Shown piece after piece: positions 39,741 through 47,606 of a stretch of 64,000 bases of DNA. A model generated the notes under the pieces. The model did no database searches. It saw only the letters and a program-made list of their open reading frames with translations, and was not told the origin of the DNA. A program made the position numbers and the translations under genes. Within the stretch, counting starts at the first letter, position 1. Each line of letters starts with the position of its first letter. Source of the stretch: DATADW01 sp963733905 (GTDB taxonomy: Bacteria; Actinomycetota; Acidimicrobiia; Spongiisociales; DATADW01); contig CAVTEU010000011.1 of assembly GCA_963733905.1 (NCBI GenBank), positions 1 to 64,000 on the forward strand, written 5' to 3'.

Positions 39741-40337
39741 ATGACCTCCAATCCGGACCCCAAACCCGGGCGCTGGATCCTGCCGCTCGTCATCGTGGGC
39801 ATGATCGGGTTCACCTATCTCTTCGTGAACTCGCTCGAGGGTTCGGCTGGTGACGACCCGGCCAATGGAGCCGACACCACTGTCGCCGCGGGGAGAACCA
39901 CCACCACAGCCCGGGGCGGCAACCAAGGTGGACAAGGTGGAGGCACGACCGTCCCACCCACTAGCTCGGCCTATATCGACGAACTGCGGGCCGCCCAGAC
40001 CGATCTCGACCAGATAGCCGGCGACCTCAACCAGGCGAACAGCGATTGGGAGGACGACGGGGAGTCGCCGAGCGATGCCTTCACCACAGCAGAGGAGGAG
40101 GCGGCCGACTGGGCGGCGGGTGTGTCCGAGATCACGCCGCCGGACGACGCGGTGGACACCCATGGCGAGGTGGTCGAGTCGGCCGACGCAGTGGCGGTGG
40201 CCGCTGCCGAGGTGCTCGAGGGATACCAGGCACCCGATGACGGCACGCTCAGGCGCGAGGCGGTGGAGGCCTTCAACGATGCCGTCGCCGCCTTCGACCG
40301 CGCCGTCGACAGCAGCGAGGGCGGGCAGGGGGCCTGA
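39741..40337 (+). CDS. Exported hypothetical protein, single TM, helical
   Basis: A 198-residue product: a short cytoplasmic head, the membrane/signal segment WILPLVIVGMIGFTYLFVNSL, a Gly/Thr-rich linker (TTTTARGGNQGGQGGG), then an Ala/Asp/Glu-rich helical domain with repeats such as LRAAQTDLDQIAGDLNQANS and FNDAVAAFDRAVDSS. Composition fits an extracellular helical bundle. No family recognised. Intact, divergent from the preceding gene. Confidence 0.7.
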   Translation: MTSNPDPKPGRWILPLVIVGMIGFTYLFVNSLEGSAGDDPANGADTTVAAGRTTTTARGGNQGGQGGGTTVPPTSSAYIDELRAAQTDLDQIAGDLNQANSDWEDDGESPSDAFTTAEEEAADWAAGVSEITPPDDAVDTHGEVVESADAVAVAAAEVLEGYQAPDDGTLRREAVEAFNDAVAAFDRAVDSSEGGQGA

Positions 40338-40360
40338 CCCCGGCGGCCTAGCCTGAGCCG

Positions 40361-41209
40361 ATGTCGATCGGTTGGCACGACCCTGCGAAGCTCCGCAACC
40401 CGGGGGCGCTGGTGGCGTTTTCCGGGTGGGGAGATGCCGCCACCGCCGCAACCGGTGCCGTCGAATACCTCATGCGGGGTTACGACGAAGTGCGGCTGCT
40501 CGCCGAGATCAGCTGCGACGACTACCTGGACTTCACCCAGCGCCGGCCCATCGTCTCGATGGTCGAGGGCGGGACCCGCCGTGTGACCTGGCCGGACACC
40601 GCGGCCTACGGGATCGAACTCGAGGGGCAAGCGCGCGATCTGGTCGTCGTCCTCGGCGAGGAGCCGCACCTCGCTTGGCGACGGTTCGCCGCCACGGTCA
40701 TCGAGTTGCTGGAGACGCTCGGGGTCAGCCAGGTGGTGACGCTTGGCGCCTTCATCGGGCAGGTGGCACACACCCTCCCGGTTCCCGTCGTCGGGGTGAT
40801 GGAGGACATAGAGCAATTTGAACGCCACGGTCTGATGGCGTCGAACTACGAGGGCCCCACCGGGATCGTCGGGGTGCTCAACGACGCCTTCGTCCGCGCC
40901 GAGCTCGACTCCGCCAGCCTCTGGGCGGCGGTACCCCACTACCTGGCGGCCAACCCGAATCCTCGAGCGATGCTCGCCCTGGTGCAACGTGCCGCCGCCC
41001 TGCTCGGCATCGCGGTGGAAACGACGGCCCTGGCGGTCGAGGCGGCGGAGTTTCAAACCAAGGTGGACGAGGCGGTGATGCGCTCCTCCGAGTTGGCCGG
41101 CTATGTGCGTCGTCTCGAGCAGGCAGGAGACCAACCCGAGATGCAGCCGGACGCGGGCGCCGAACTCGTCACCGAGATCGAGCACTTCCTCCGAGAGGAA
41201 GGCGGCTAG
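40361..41209 (+). CDS. PAC2 family protein
   Basis: A 282-residue member of the PAC2 (proteasome assembly chaperone-like) family, common in Actinomycetota that carry a Pup-proteasome. Motifs: ALVAFSGWGDAATAATGAVEYL, then DFTQRRPIVSMVEGGTRRV, VLGEEPHLAWRRFAATVI and VTLGAFIGQVAHTLPVPV. The C-terminal helix is charged (VRRLEQAGDQPEM). The exact role in bacteria is not established. Intact, 23 bases after the preceding gene on the same strand. Confidence 0.92.
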   Translation: MSIGWHDPAKLRNPGALVAFSGWGDAATAATGAVEYLMRGYDEVRLLAEISCDDYLDFTQRRPIVSMVEGGTRRVTWPDTAAYGIELEGQARDLVVVLGEEPHLAWRRFAATVIELLETLGVSQVVTLGAFIGQVAHTLPVPVVGVMEDIEQFERHGLMASNYEGPTGIVGVLNDAFVRAELDSASLWAAVPHYLAANPNPRAMLALVQRAAALLGIAVETTALAVEAAEFQTKVDEAVMRSSELAGYVRRLEQAGDQPEMQPDAGAELVTEIEHFLREEGG

Positions 41210-42204
41210 CCGGCGGTCGCCGGCCCGTCGAGTCTGTTCGGCCCGTCGAGCCTGTCCGGCAGCCCGAACAGCGGGAAGAGGGTGTCGGTGTCGAGGAAGT
41301 AGTTGAGACCGACCACGATTCCGTCGGAGATCTCGAGCACGTGAAGAGCCCAGGGGTGGCGGCTGCCGTCGGAGCCAACCCGATACTGTCCGAAGGCGGG
41401 GGAGCCATTGGCGACCGTCGGGATGAGGCGCGAGTCCTTGCAAGCGATCCCCGGACCGGACATCCAGTCACGGACCTGCTGGGGACCTCTGAGCCACATT
41501 TCGTAAGGCGGCATCGACTGGGTCACGTCCTCGTGGAGCAAGCTCACGAACAAGTCGAGGTCGTAGCGCTCGAACGCATCCATGTACCGGTCGAGCAGGT
41601 CTTGCTGGGCCAGGTCCATGGGCTTGGCGGGGTCGGTGTCGGCCGGCTCGGCCTCGGCCAGCGTCGCCCTTGCCCGCTGGAGAGCGCTGTTCACCGATAC
41701 GACGGTGGTGTCGAGCATTTCGGCCACCTCGGACGCGCTCCAACCGAGCACCTCGCGCAAGATGAGGATCACCCGCTGCCTTGGGGGAAGGTGCTGGAGG
41801 GCGGCGACGAAGGCCAATCGGATGCTCTCGCGGGTCACGGCCACCTCGGCCGGGTCATCGAGCACCACCATCGAGTCGGGAATCGGCTCGATCCACCGCT
41901 CGCCTGACCCTGGTTGGCCGACCGGGCCGTCGAAGGACCAAGCGGGACCCATTTCCATCGGTCGAGCCCTGCGCTGGCGTGCTTTGAGCATGTCGAGGCA
42001 GACGTTGGTGGCGATCCGATAGAGCCAGGTGCGGCGCGATGCCCGCCCCTCGAACCCATCCCAGGAACGCCAGGCGCGCAAGAGGGTCTCCTGAACCGCA
42101 TCCTCGGCCTCGGTGACCGACCCGAGCATCCGATAGCTGTAGCCGGTCAGCGGTGCCCTGTGCTGCTCGAGCTCGTCGGGTGCCAGTGTGGCTACCCGGT
42201 CCAT
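41206..42204 (-). CDS. ECF sigma factor with C-terminal SnoaL-like domain
   Basis: A 332-residue extracytoplasmic-function sigma factor of the SigG/SigJ-like group. Region 2: YSYRMLGSVTEAEDAVQET and RTWLYRIATNVCLDML. Region 4: LQHLPPRQRVILILREVLGW and ASEVAEMLDTTVVSVNSALQ. The C-terminal 120 residues form a SnoaL/NTF2-like domain (MDAFERYDLDLFVSLLHEDV), which in this group replaces an anti-sigma factor as regulator. The ATG at 42204 (MDRVATLAPDEL) is chosen over upstream codons that are unlike the family. It overlaps the convergent PAC2 gene by 4 bases. Confidence 0.92.
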   Translation of the reverse strand: MDRVATLAPDELEQHRAPLTGYSYRMLGSVTEAEDAVQETLLRAWRSWDGFEGRASRRTWLYRIATNVCLDMLKARQRRARPMEMGPAWSFDGPVGQPGSGERWIEPIPDSMVVLDDPAEVAVTRESIRLAFVAALQHLPPRQRVILILREVLGWSASEVAEMLDTTVVSVNSALQRARATLAEAEPADTDPAKPMDLAQQDLLDRYMDAFERYDLDLFVSLLHEDVTQSMPPYEMWLRGPQQVRDWMSGPGIACKDSRLIPTVANGSPAFGQYRVGSDGSRHPWALHVLEISDGIVVGLNYFLDTDTLFPLFGLPDRLDGPNRLDGPATAG

Positions 42205-42378
42205 GGGCGACTCCGATCTCGTGCTGGGGGCGAACCGAACATGCTCCCGCCAGCGTAGGTCGCGTGTCCAGGTATCTGGATGGGAACGCAACCCCAAGGG
42301 TCAAGCTGTGCCAGGTTCAACTACTCCGCTCAACCGGCCGATGTTGTCTATCCCGGTCAAACGGGTATCAAGGACGCG

Positions 42379-43437
42379 ATGACCCACGAGCAACCAACCG
42401 TCAGCATCGGTTTGCCCGTCAAGGATGGAGACTCCTACCTCGACGAGGCGATACGGTCGATTCTCGGCCAGACCTACACCGATCTCGAGCTGATCATCTC
42501 GGACAACGCCTCCACCGACCGGACGGAGGAGATCGCCCGCGGGTGGACCGCCAGCGATTCCCGGGTCCGCTACGTGCGCAACCCGGCGGACATCGGGGCG
42601 GCTCCGAACTTCCACCAGTGCTTCCGTCTCGCCCGCGGGAAGTACTTCAAATGGGCGGCACACGACGACCTGCTCCATCCGAAATACGTCGAGCTGTGCG
42701 TGGAGGCCATGGAGATGAGCCCGGAGGTGGCGCTGGCACACACCACGGCCGAGCAGATCGACGCCGAAGGCGCCGTCGTCGGCCAGATCCCGAACATTCC
42801 TGACGTCGCGTCGAGCGACCCCGTGCTCAGATTCACCAACGTGGTCACCAAGGAGCGCCTCAACCTCCCCATCTTTGGTCTGATGAGGTCCCAGGTGCTG
42901 GCCACCACGAGCATCCACGGCAGCTTCTTCGCCTCGGCTCGAGTGGAGCTGGCGGAGATGGCCCTACGGGGACCCTTCGTCTGGATCGACGACCCTCTCT
43001 TCATCCACCGCAACCACTCGGGTGCCTCGGTGCGGGCCATCCACGACGAGCAGGAGCGGAGGCAGTGGTACGACCCGGCTAGAGGCGCCCTCTGGTATCT
43101 CCCCCGCTGGGAGTACTACTGGAAGTTGCTGGCGGCGGTTTGGAGCGCCCCGATCGGGTTGAGCGACAGGGTGCGCGCCACGGCGATCATCCCCGGCCAG
43201 ATGCTGGGGAAGGCGGGCGCACTGGCTCGCGACCTGTTGCAGTTGGGTCAACGTCTTCTGGGACGCGCTTCTAGGGCGCTGATCCAGGGCCATGGGGGCA
43301 CGGTCCGACCTGGTCCGGTCGTACCATCCGGAGCCAATGCTGTGGGAGGCTCACACCGGGCCGTTCCGGGTGTTCGCAATCGAGGACGGTTGGGCACTCC
43401 TGGACCCGCTCGCCATGTTCCCCGGATCCGACGGTGA
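42379..43437 (+). CDS. Glycosyltransferase family 2
   Basis: A GT-A fold transferase beginning MTHEQPTVSIGLPVKDGDSYL, with LDEAIRSILGQTYTDLELII, SDNASTDRTEEIA and the DxD-like HDDLLHPKYVELC. The acceptor region FTNVVTKERLNLPIFGLM and ending FVWIDDPLFIHRNHSGASVR follow the family. The frame stays open to 43437, but past about 43275 it reads the next gene out of frame. An indel near 43270 and a true stop at about 43274 are likely. The sugar donor and acceptor are unknown. Preceded by an AAGGA site. Confidence 0.85.
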   Translation: MTHEQPTVSIGLPVKDGDSYLDEAIRSILGQTYTDLELIISDNASTDRTEEIARGWTASDSRVRYVRNPADIGAAPNFHQCFRLARGKYFKWAAHDDLLHPKYVELCVEAMEMSPEVALAHTTAEQIDAEGAVVGQIPNIPDVASSDPVLRFTNVVTKERLNLPIFGLMRSQVLATTSIHGSFFASARVELAEMALRGPFVWIDDPLFIHRNHSGASVRAIHDEQERRQWYDPARGALWYLPRWEYYWKLLAAVWSAPIGLSDRVRATAIIPGQMLGKAGALARDLLQLGQRLLGRASRALIQGHGGTVRPGPVVPSGANAVGGSHRAVPGVRNRGRLGTPGPARHVPRIRR

Positions 43438-44182
43438 GTTCTGGGCGAACTCCGAGTTGGTGATCGACGACCGGATCCGTGTGAGCTATTGCTGCTATCT
43501 GGTCTCCGGGCCTGACGGCCACGTCATGGTCGACACCGGCAAGGGTCCGCAGTCTGAGTCAGGCGCTGCCGCAGCCACCTGGGGAAAGATGCCCGAGGGT
43601 CTGCTCCACCTCGGGGTCGACCGCGGCGATGTGATCGCCGTCATCCACACCCACCTCCACAACGACCACATCGGGGGGAACGTCGTCGACGGAACCCCGT
43701 TCTTCCCAAACGCCCGCTGGTACATACACGGGTCCGAGTTGGCGTACTGGAGAGGGACGGCGGCGGTGTCGGCCGCGATTGATCCTCTCCTGGCACTGGG
43801 CCGGGTGGAGGTGATCGACGGACCGTCGGTGATCCTTCCCGGGATCGCCGTCATCGAGACCTTGGGACACACCCCCGGTCACATCTCGGTGGAGGTGACC
43901 GCCGAAGACGACACGATGTTCATAGCGGGCGACGTCACACACCACCCGGTTCAGGCGGCGCACCCCGAATGGCACGTGCAGGCAGACGTCAACCCGGCCC
44001 AAGCGGAGACGACCAGGCGTCTGCTCTTCGAGGCGCTGACCAGCTCCGACATAGTGCTCGCCGCCTCGCACTACCCCAGCCCGCACTTCGGGCGGATCGG
44101 GATGGCGAAGAGGGAGAGGATCTACGTCCCTGACTCCGCCGTCCGCCATCTACGGGATCAGGACCAGGCAGACCCGGGCTGA
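43337..44182 (+). CDS. Metallo-beta-lactamase-fold hydrolase
   Basis: A 281-residue MBL-fold enzyme. The metal motif HTHLHNDHIGGNV (HxHxDH) is at about residue 112. Further ligands are in ETLGHTPGHISVEV, MFIAGDVTHHPVQAAHPEW and AASHYPSPHFGRIG. The layout matches lactonase/AttM-like and related hydrolases. The ATG at 43337 (MLWEAHTGPFRVFAIEDG) has a nearby GGAG; an in-frame ATG at 43292 is the alternative. Intact. Confidence 0.9.
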   Translation: MLWEAHTGPFRVFAIEDGWALLDPLAMFPGSDGEFWANSELVIDDRIRVSYCCYLVSGPDGHVMVDTGKGPQSESGAAAATWGKMPEGLLHLGVDRGDVIAVIHTHLHNDHIGGNVVDGTPFFPNARWYIHGSELAYWRGTAAVSAAIDPLLALGRVEVIDGPSVILPGIAVIETLGHTPGHISVEVTAEDDTMFIAGDVTHHPVQAAHPEWHVQADVNPAQAETTRRLLFEALTSSDIVLAASHYPSPHFGRIGMAKRERIYVPDSAVRHLRDQDQADPG

Positions 44183-44183
44183 T

Positions 44184-44276
44184 TCAGCGGCGGCGCTTGT
44201 GCCGATTGGCCTTGAGGCGCTTGCGGTACTTGTGCTTGGACATCTTCTTGCGCCGCTTCTTGATCAGCGAGCCCAT
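44184..44276 (-). CDS. Small ribosomal subunit protein bS22 (AURKAIP1/COX24, mS38-like)
   Basis: A 30-residue, extremely basic peptide: MGSLIKKRRKKMSKHKYRK and a tail of KANRHKRRR. This matches the actinobacterial bS22 pattern (MGSVIKKRRKRMAKKKHRK), a ribosomal protein of the small subunit first recognised in mycobacterial ribosome structures and homologous to mitochondrial mS38. Two ATGs are adjacent (44279 and 44276); the second has the better spacing to GAGGTG. It follows thrB on the same strand after a hairpin. Confidence 0.92.
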   Translation of the reverse strand: MGSLIKKRRKKMSKHKYRKRLKANRHKRRR

Positions 44277-44355
44277 CATCACCTCGAGACGACTACCAAA
44301 CGGGAACAGGCGGGGGGAAAGCGACAGAAGGCGCCGTCCGCACCGGATGACGCCG

Positions 44356-44373
44356 CGCCAGAGGTCTCTGGCG
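44356..44373 (-). terminator. Perfect hairpin between thrB and bS22
   Basis: CGCCAGAGGTCTCTGGCG, an 18-base perfect inverted repeat with effectively a 7-bp stem and 4-base loop, lying 11 bases past the likely thrB stop. No T-tract is present on either strand. It may terminate thrB or shape the bS22 leader. Confidence 0.5.
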
Positions 44374-44384
44374 GCGACGACGGG

Positions 44385-45306
44385 CTAAGGATGGCCGTTG
44401 TGAGCGGCGTTGGCAAGCCGGTCAACCGGTCAGAGTCGACCCCAATGGTGGCCACCGCCGGGGTGAGCACCCGACCTGTCCGACCAAGCATCCGGGCCAA
44501 CGTCTCTGCGACCCGCCCTGACGTCGCTCTTCTCCACCAGTGCCAGCACTGCGGGGCCCGCGCCCGACCAGCAGGCATGGAGCGCCCCACCGCGCCTGGC
44601 CGCCGCAATCAGGACCTCGGCCTCGGGGTGGAGGTGACGCCTGGGAAGCTCGTGCAACTCGTCGCCGGATGCCTCCTCCAGGAGATCGCGGTCGGCCAAC
44701 CGGAGACCCTCGACGAGCATCGCCGTCCGGGCAACGCTTCGCGCCGCCACCGCTCTGGCGACCGTATCGGGAAGAGCAGCCCTGGCCTGCGTGCGTGGGC
44801 AGTCCATGGTCGGGGACCGCCAGGACTGGCTGGAGCGACGGATGCAACTCGAGGTGGGCGATGGTGCCACCGGGACCGACTGCGACCAGACCGCCGTACA
44901 CCGCGGCGGCGGCGTTGTCGGGGTGACCTTCGAGCGAAGCCACCAGCGGGAAGAGGTCATCATCACCCATCGACATGCCGGCGGCGGAGGCGGCCGCTGC
45001 AGCCGCTGCCGCTGCCGCCGCAGCCGACGACCCCAGTCCCCGTCCCATCGGGATGCTGTTCTCGACGACCAGCGCCAGCGGCCGATCGGGGCCGGCGGTC
45101 CGCCGGGCGGCTGTGAGCACAACGTCGTCCGAACCTGGCAACGGCCTCTCTTCGCCGGTGTGCTCGATGCACCACTCGTCGGCAGGGTGGGCGGTCACCC
45201 GGCAGCGGATCTCGACAGCCAAGGCAAGCGTGTCGAACCCGGGCCCGAGGTTGGCCGATGATGCTGGGGCGGTGGCGACCGCCCGGGGAACGACGGGAGC
45301 CGTCAC
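44385..45306 (-). CDS. thrB: Homoserine kinase (frameshifted)
   Basis: A GHMP kinase that phosphorylates homoserine in threonine synthesis. N terminus: AVATAPASSANLGPGFDTLALA. The phosphate loop is PMGRGLGSSAAAAAAA, followed by PLVASLEGHPDNAAAAVYGGL, typical of ThrB. After an indel near 44775 it continues VARTAMLVEGLRLADRDLL and HACWSGAGPAVLALV, and after another near 44510 VAETLARMLGRTGRV and TIGVDSDRLTGLPT. The true stop is probably at 44385 after a further indel; otherwise the frame runs to 44279. GTG 45306 is the start. Threonine synthase and homoserine dehydrogenase are not nearby. Confidence 0.9.
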
Positions 45307-45337
45307 CGGCGAGATCCTATCGGCGGTCGATGCGGGG

Positions 45338-46106
45338 TCAGGTATCGAGGGACCTGACCTCGTCCTGAACCACCGAGCCGCCGATGGATGCCTCCTCGCC
45401 CGCCCACTCGAGTTCGATCGTCGAGGGGTGCCCCATCTCCTCCCCCTGATGGACCACGCAGAGCGCCCTGGTCCGTCCCCCGGTGCCGCAGCAGGGCAGC
45501 GAGGGCGACCGCGGCACTCCCAGTGGCGGGATCCTCCATGACCCCGGCCTCAGGGGCGAAGAAGCGGGCTCGTACCGCTCTCGGCTCGTCCTCCCATGCC
45601 CAGATGTAGACCTCGCCGTAGCCCTCGGGAACCGCAGCCGCGGCGGCTGCGACCGCCGCCGGGTCGGATAGCTGGAGGAGGAGGTAGGGCAGAGGCATCC
45701 GGACGACCGCCGCCGAGAGGGCGGGGAACCCCTCGGGCGGCTCGATCTCGTCCACCGGCTGGCGGAGCGGTACATCGACCAGCGTCGTGCCGTCCTCGCG
45801 CCGGAGGCGTGCCACGAATGCCGGGCAGGAGAGCCGATCCGGCGGTTCTGCTTCGATCTCGCCGAGCACCCATGCCGCCCCGACGAGTGGGTGACCGGCG
45901 AACGGAAGCTCGACCTCGGGGGTGAAGATCCGCGCCGCGGGGATCGCCTCGGTGCGATCGAGGAAAATCGTCTCCGAGAACCCGAGATCGCTCGCTATCC
46001 CTTGCATTGTCCCGGTGTCCAACCCGGCGACGTCCGGCACCACCCCGAGATGGTTGCCCCCGACTTCGCCCCTGGTGAAGACCCGAACCACGTAGCAGTC
46101 GCGCAT
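45338..46106 (-). CDS. PhzF-family isomerase/epimerase-like protein (frameshift near the 3' end)
   Basis: About 255 residues of the diaminopimelate-epimerase-like PhzF family. N terminus: MRDCYVVRVFTRGEVGGNHLG. The catalytic Glu lies in DLGFSETIFL. Other motifs are VELPFAGHPLVGAAWVLG and VMEDPATGSAAVALAALL. An indel near 45490 moves the tail to ELEWAGEEASIGGSVVQDE. Family members isomerise varied small acids; the substrate here is unknown. It precedes thrB by 31 bases and may share its transcript. Confidence 0.88.
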
Positions 46107-46149
46107 CCGCCGCTCCGGCTGGCCTGGAGCGCACGATACCCTCACCGGG

Positions 46150-46371
46150 GTGGTCGACCTCCTCGGGCTCGACACCCTGCTCGCAGAACTGGTGCTCGGC
46201 CTCGGGCTGGCCCTGCTCGCCGGGAATGGCTTCGCCTGGATTCAGGCCCGGCGCGGTGCCCGACCAGATGCCGCCACGGGGGACATCCGGCGGGGCAGGG
46301 TCTGGTTCCTGATGATCGTCGGGCTGCTCATGGCGCTTTGGGGAGGTTTCTCGCTGCTCGCTCGCGGCTGA
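46150..46371 (+). CDS. Small two-helix membrane protein
   Basis: A 73-residue protein with two hydrophobic segments (LLAELVLGLGLALLAGNGFAW and VWFLMIVGLLMALWGGFSLL) joined by a basic loop (QARRGARPDAATGDIRRGR). It is divergent from the PhzF gene with a 43-base gap and ends 35 bases before the tRNA. No family is recognised, but composition and GTG start make it likely real. Confidence 0.65.
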   Translation: MVDLLGLDTLLAELVLGLGLALLAGNGFAWIQARRGARPDAATGDIRRGRVWFLMIVGLLMALWGGFSLLARG

Positions 46372-46405
46372 CCGGAGCAAGCCTTTGGGTAGGATGCGGC
46401 TCCCC

Positions 46406-46476
46406 GCGGATGTAGTTCAATGGCAGAACGCGAGCTTCCCAAGCTTGAGATGGGGGTTCGATTCCCCTCATCCGCT
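46406..46476 (+). tRNA. tRNA-Gly(CCC)
   Basis: A 71-base cloverleaf. The acceptor GCGGATG pairs with CATCCGC. The anticodon stem CGAGC/GCTTG encloses loop TTCCCAA, giving anticodon CCC. The T arm GGGGG-TTCGATT-CCCCT is standard. CCA is not encoded. It reads GGG codons. Confidence 0.95.
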
Positions 46477-47076
46477 CCCTGAATCGGCTGGTCCCGTGTC
46501 CCCTACCTCGGCACGGTGAAAGTTGAGGTGCGAGCGCGACGGCGTTGGCCCCCTCTGATCCTGGTACCTCGAACCGAGCCGGCCCGACCCGTATGGCTCT
46601 ACCGATGGTGACGACAGCTCGAAGAAGCAGAGCTGTCCGATCTTCATCCCTGGCCAGAGCTTGATGGGGAGCGTGGCCACGTTGGAAAGCTCCAGCGTGA
46701 CGTGGCCGGTGAATCCCGGGTCGACGAACCCGGCGGTCGAATGGGTGAGGAGCCCGAGCCTGCCCAGCGACGACTTCCCCTCCAGCCGTGCCGCCACCCC
46801 GGAACCGAGTGACACCCGCTCGAAGGTGCTCGCCAGGACGAACTCACCGGGGTGGAGGATGAACGGCTCCGACCCGTTCGGCTCCACCAACCTGGTCAAC
46901 TCGGGCTGCTCGAGAGCAGGGTCGATGTGGGGATACCGGTGGTTCTCGAACACGCGGAAGTACCGATCAAGCCTGACGTCCACCGACGAGGGCTGGACCA
47001 TCGCCGGGTCGAAGGGCTCGATCGCCACCTCGCCGGCGGCAACCGCCTTTCTGATGTCGCCATCGGAGAGCAGCAC
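46468..47076 (-). CDS. dcd: dCTP deaminase (mycobacterial dCTP deaminase/dUTPase type)
   Basis: A 202-residue trimeric nucleotide enzyme that makes dUMP or dUTP from dCTP for thymidylate synthesis. N terminus: MLLSDGDIRKAVAAGEVAIE. Active-site segments are ARLEGKSSLGRLGLLTHSTAG, FVDPGFTGHVTLELSNVA and LWPGMKIGQLCFFELSS; the C terminus has GSRYQDQRGPTPSRSHLNF. These match the mycobacterial bifunctional enzyme, which also cleaves dUTP. The last codons overlap the 3' end of the convergent tRNA-Gly gene by 9 bases. The 20 residues after LNFH are not conserved, so a nearby indel may hide an earlier stop. Confidence 0.94.
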   Translation of the reverse strand: MLLSDGDIRKAVAAGEVAIEPFDPAMVQPSSVDVRLDRYFRVFENHRYPHIDPALEQPELTRLVEPNGSEPFILHPGEFVLASTFERVSLGSGVAARLEGKSSLGRLGLLTHSTAGFVDPGFTGHVTLELSNVATLPIKLWPGMKIGQLCFFELSSPSVEPYGSGRLGSRYQDQRGPTPSRSHLNFHRAEVGDTGPADSGSG

Positions 47077-47093
47077 GGCAGCAGGGTACGCAG

Positions 47094-47127
47094 ACTCAGT
47101 ACTCAGTACTCAGTACTCAGTACTCAG
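47094..47127. repeat. Heptanucleotide tandem array (AGTACTC type)
   Basis: Nearly five uninterrupted copies of ACTCAGT (AGTACTC in another register), beginning 18 bases upstream of the dcd start codon. Same 7-base period as the array at 47244-47272 (AGTACTA) and as the GACGGC-type arrays. Confidence 0.9.
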
Positions 47128-47215
47128 ATGCACCAACGCTGGGTCGAGCGGCTCGATCGACACCTCGCCTGGCGGCGACCGCCTTCCTGATGTCCCGAGC
47201 GGAGAGCAAACGCAT
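47128..47215 (-). pseudogene. Truncated second copy of the dcd 5' end
   Basis: Read on the minus strand from the ATG at 47215: MRLLSARDIRKAVAA, then after one base shift GEVSIEPLDPALVH. This is collinear with residues 1-29 of the intact dcd (MLLSDGDIRKAVAAGEVAIE, PFDPAMVQ). Nucleotide identity is high but the copy stops abruptly at the AGTACTC array. It has lost about 85% of the gene, so it cannot encode an enzyme. Confidence 0.85.
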
Positions 47216-47243
47216 CACGACCACTCGACCCACCGTCCCGTGC

Positions 47244-47272
47244 TAAGTACCAAGTACTAAGTACTAAGTACT
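47244..47272. repeat. Heptanucleotide tandem array (AGTACTA type)
   Basis: About four units of AAGTACT with one variant (AAGTACC). It lies 28 bases beyond the dcd fragment, on the opposite side from the AGTACTC array. Confidence 0.85.
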
Positions 47273-47282
47273 CCGTGTTCAA

Positions 47283-47300
47283 ATAGGTCGACCGACCTAT
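47283..47300. promoter_or_regulatory. Perfect palindrome resembling a TetR-type operator
   Basis: ATAGGTCGACCGACCTAT has 7-base arms ATAGGTC and GACCTAT around GACC and is followed by ATAT. This form is common in TetR-family operators. The remaining 306 bases to dnaB (47301-47606) contain no gene I can support and no visible tetR; two short frames there lack ribosome sites and family matches. Confidence 0.45.
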
Positions 47301-47606
47301 ATGGTTGCATGCTGCACCGGTCGATCCATTTCGTGCATGGCCGCCGCTCAGCTGGCAGGCGGGGAGGTTACCCCCTTCCTCCTACGCCTCCTGCAGAGCG
47401 GCGGCTGCGCGTTTGTCCGGCTCGCGAAACGAATCCAGCAGCTCTGTTTTCGCGTTGGCGCCTGACGGCCTACCGTCCCAGGCAGCGTTCACACCGGCCA
47501 CTTCCCCCGTTCGATGGCGTGGTTCGACGCGCCCTCGGAATGTCGCACGTCCGATGCAGAGTGTGCGGACCGAGGGTCATGACGGCGGAAGAGGCGAGGC
47601 GAGATA

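Noticed and set aside
47094..47272. Considered as a CRISPR array or remnant
   Set aside because: Units are 7 bases with no spacers; a simple tandem repeat.
47301..47606. Short frames upstream of dnaB (for example a 36-residue minus-strand peptide ending FREPDKRAAAALQEA)
   Set aside because: No ribosome site, no family match, and conflicting frames; left as unassigned intergenic sequence.
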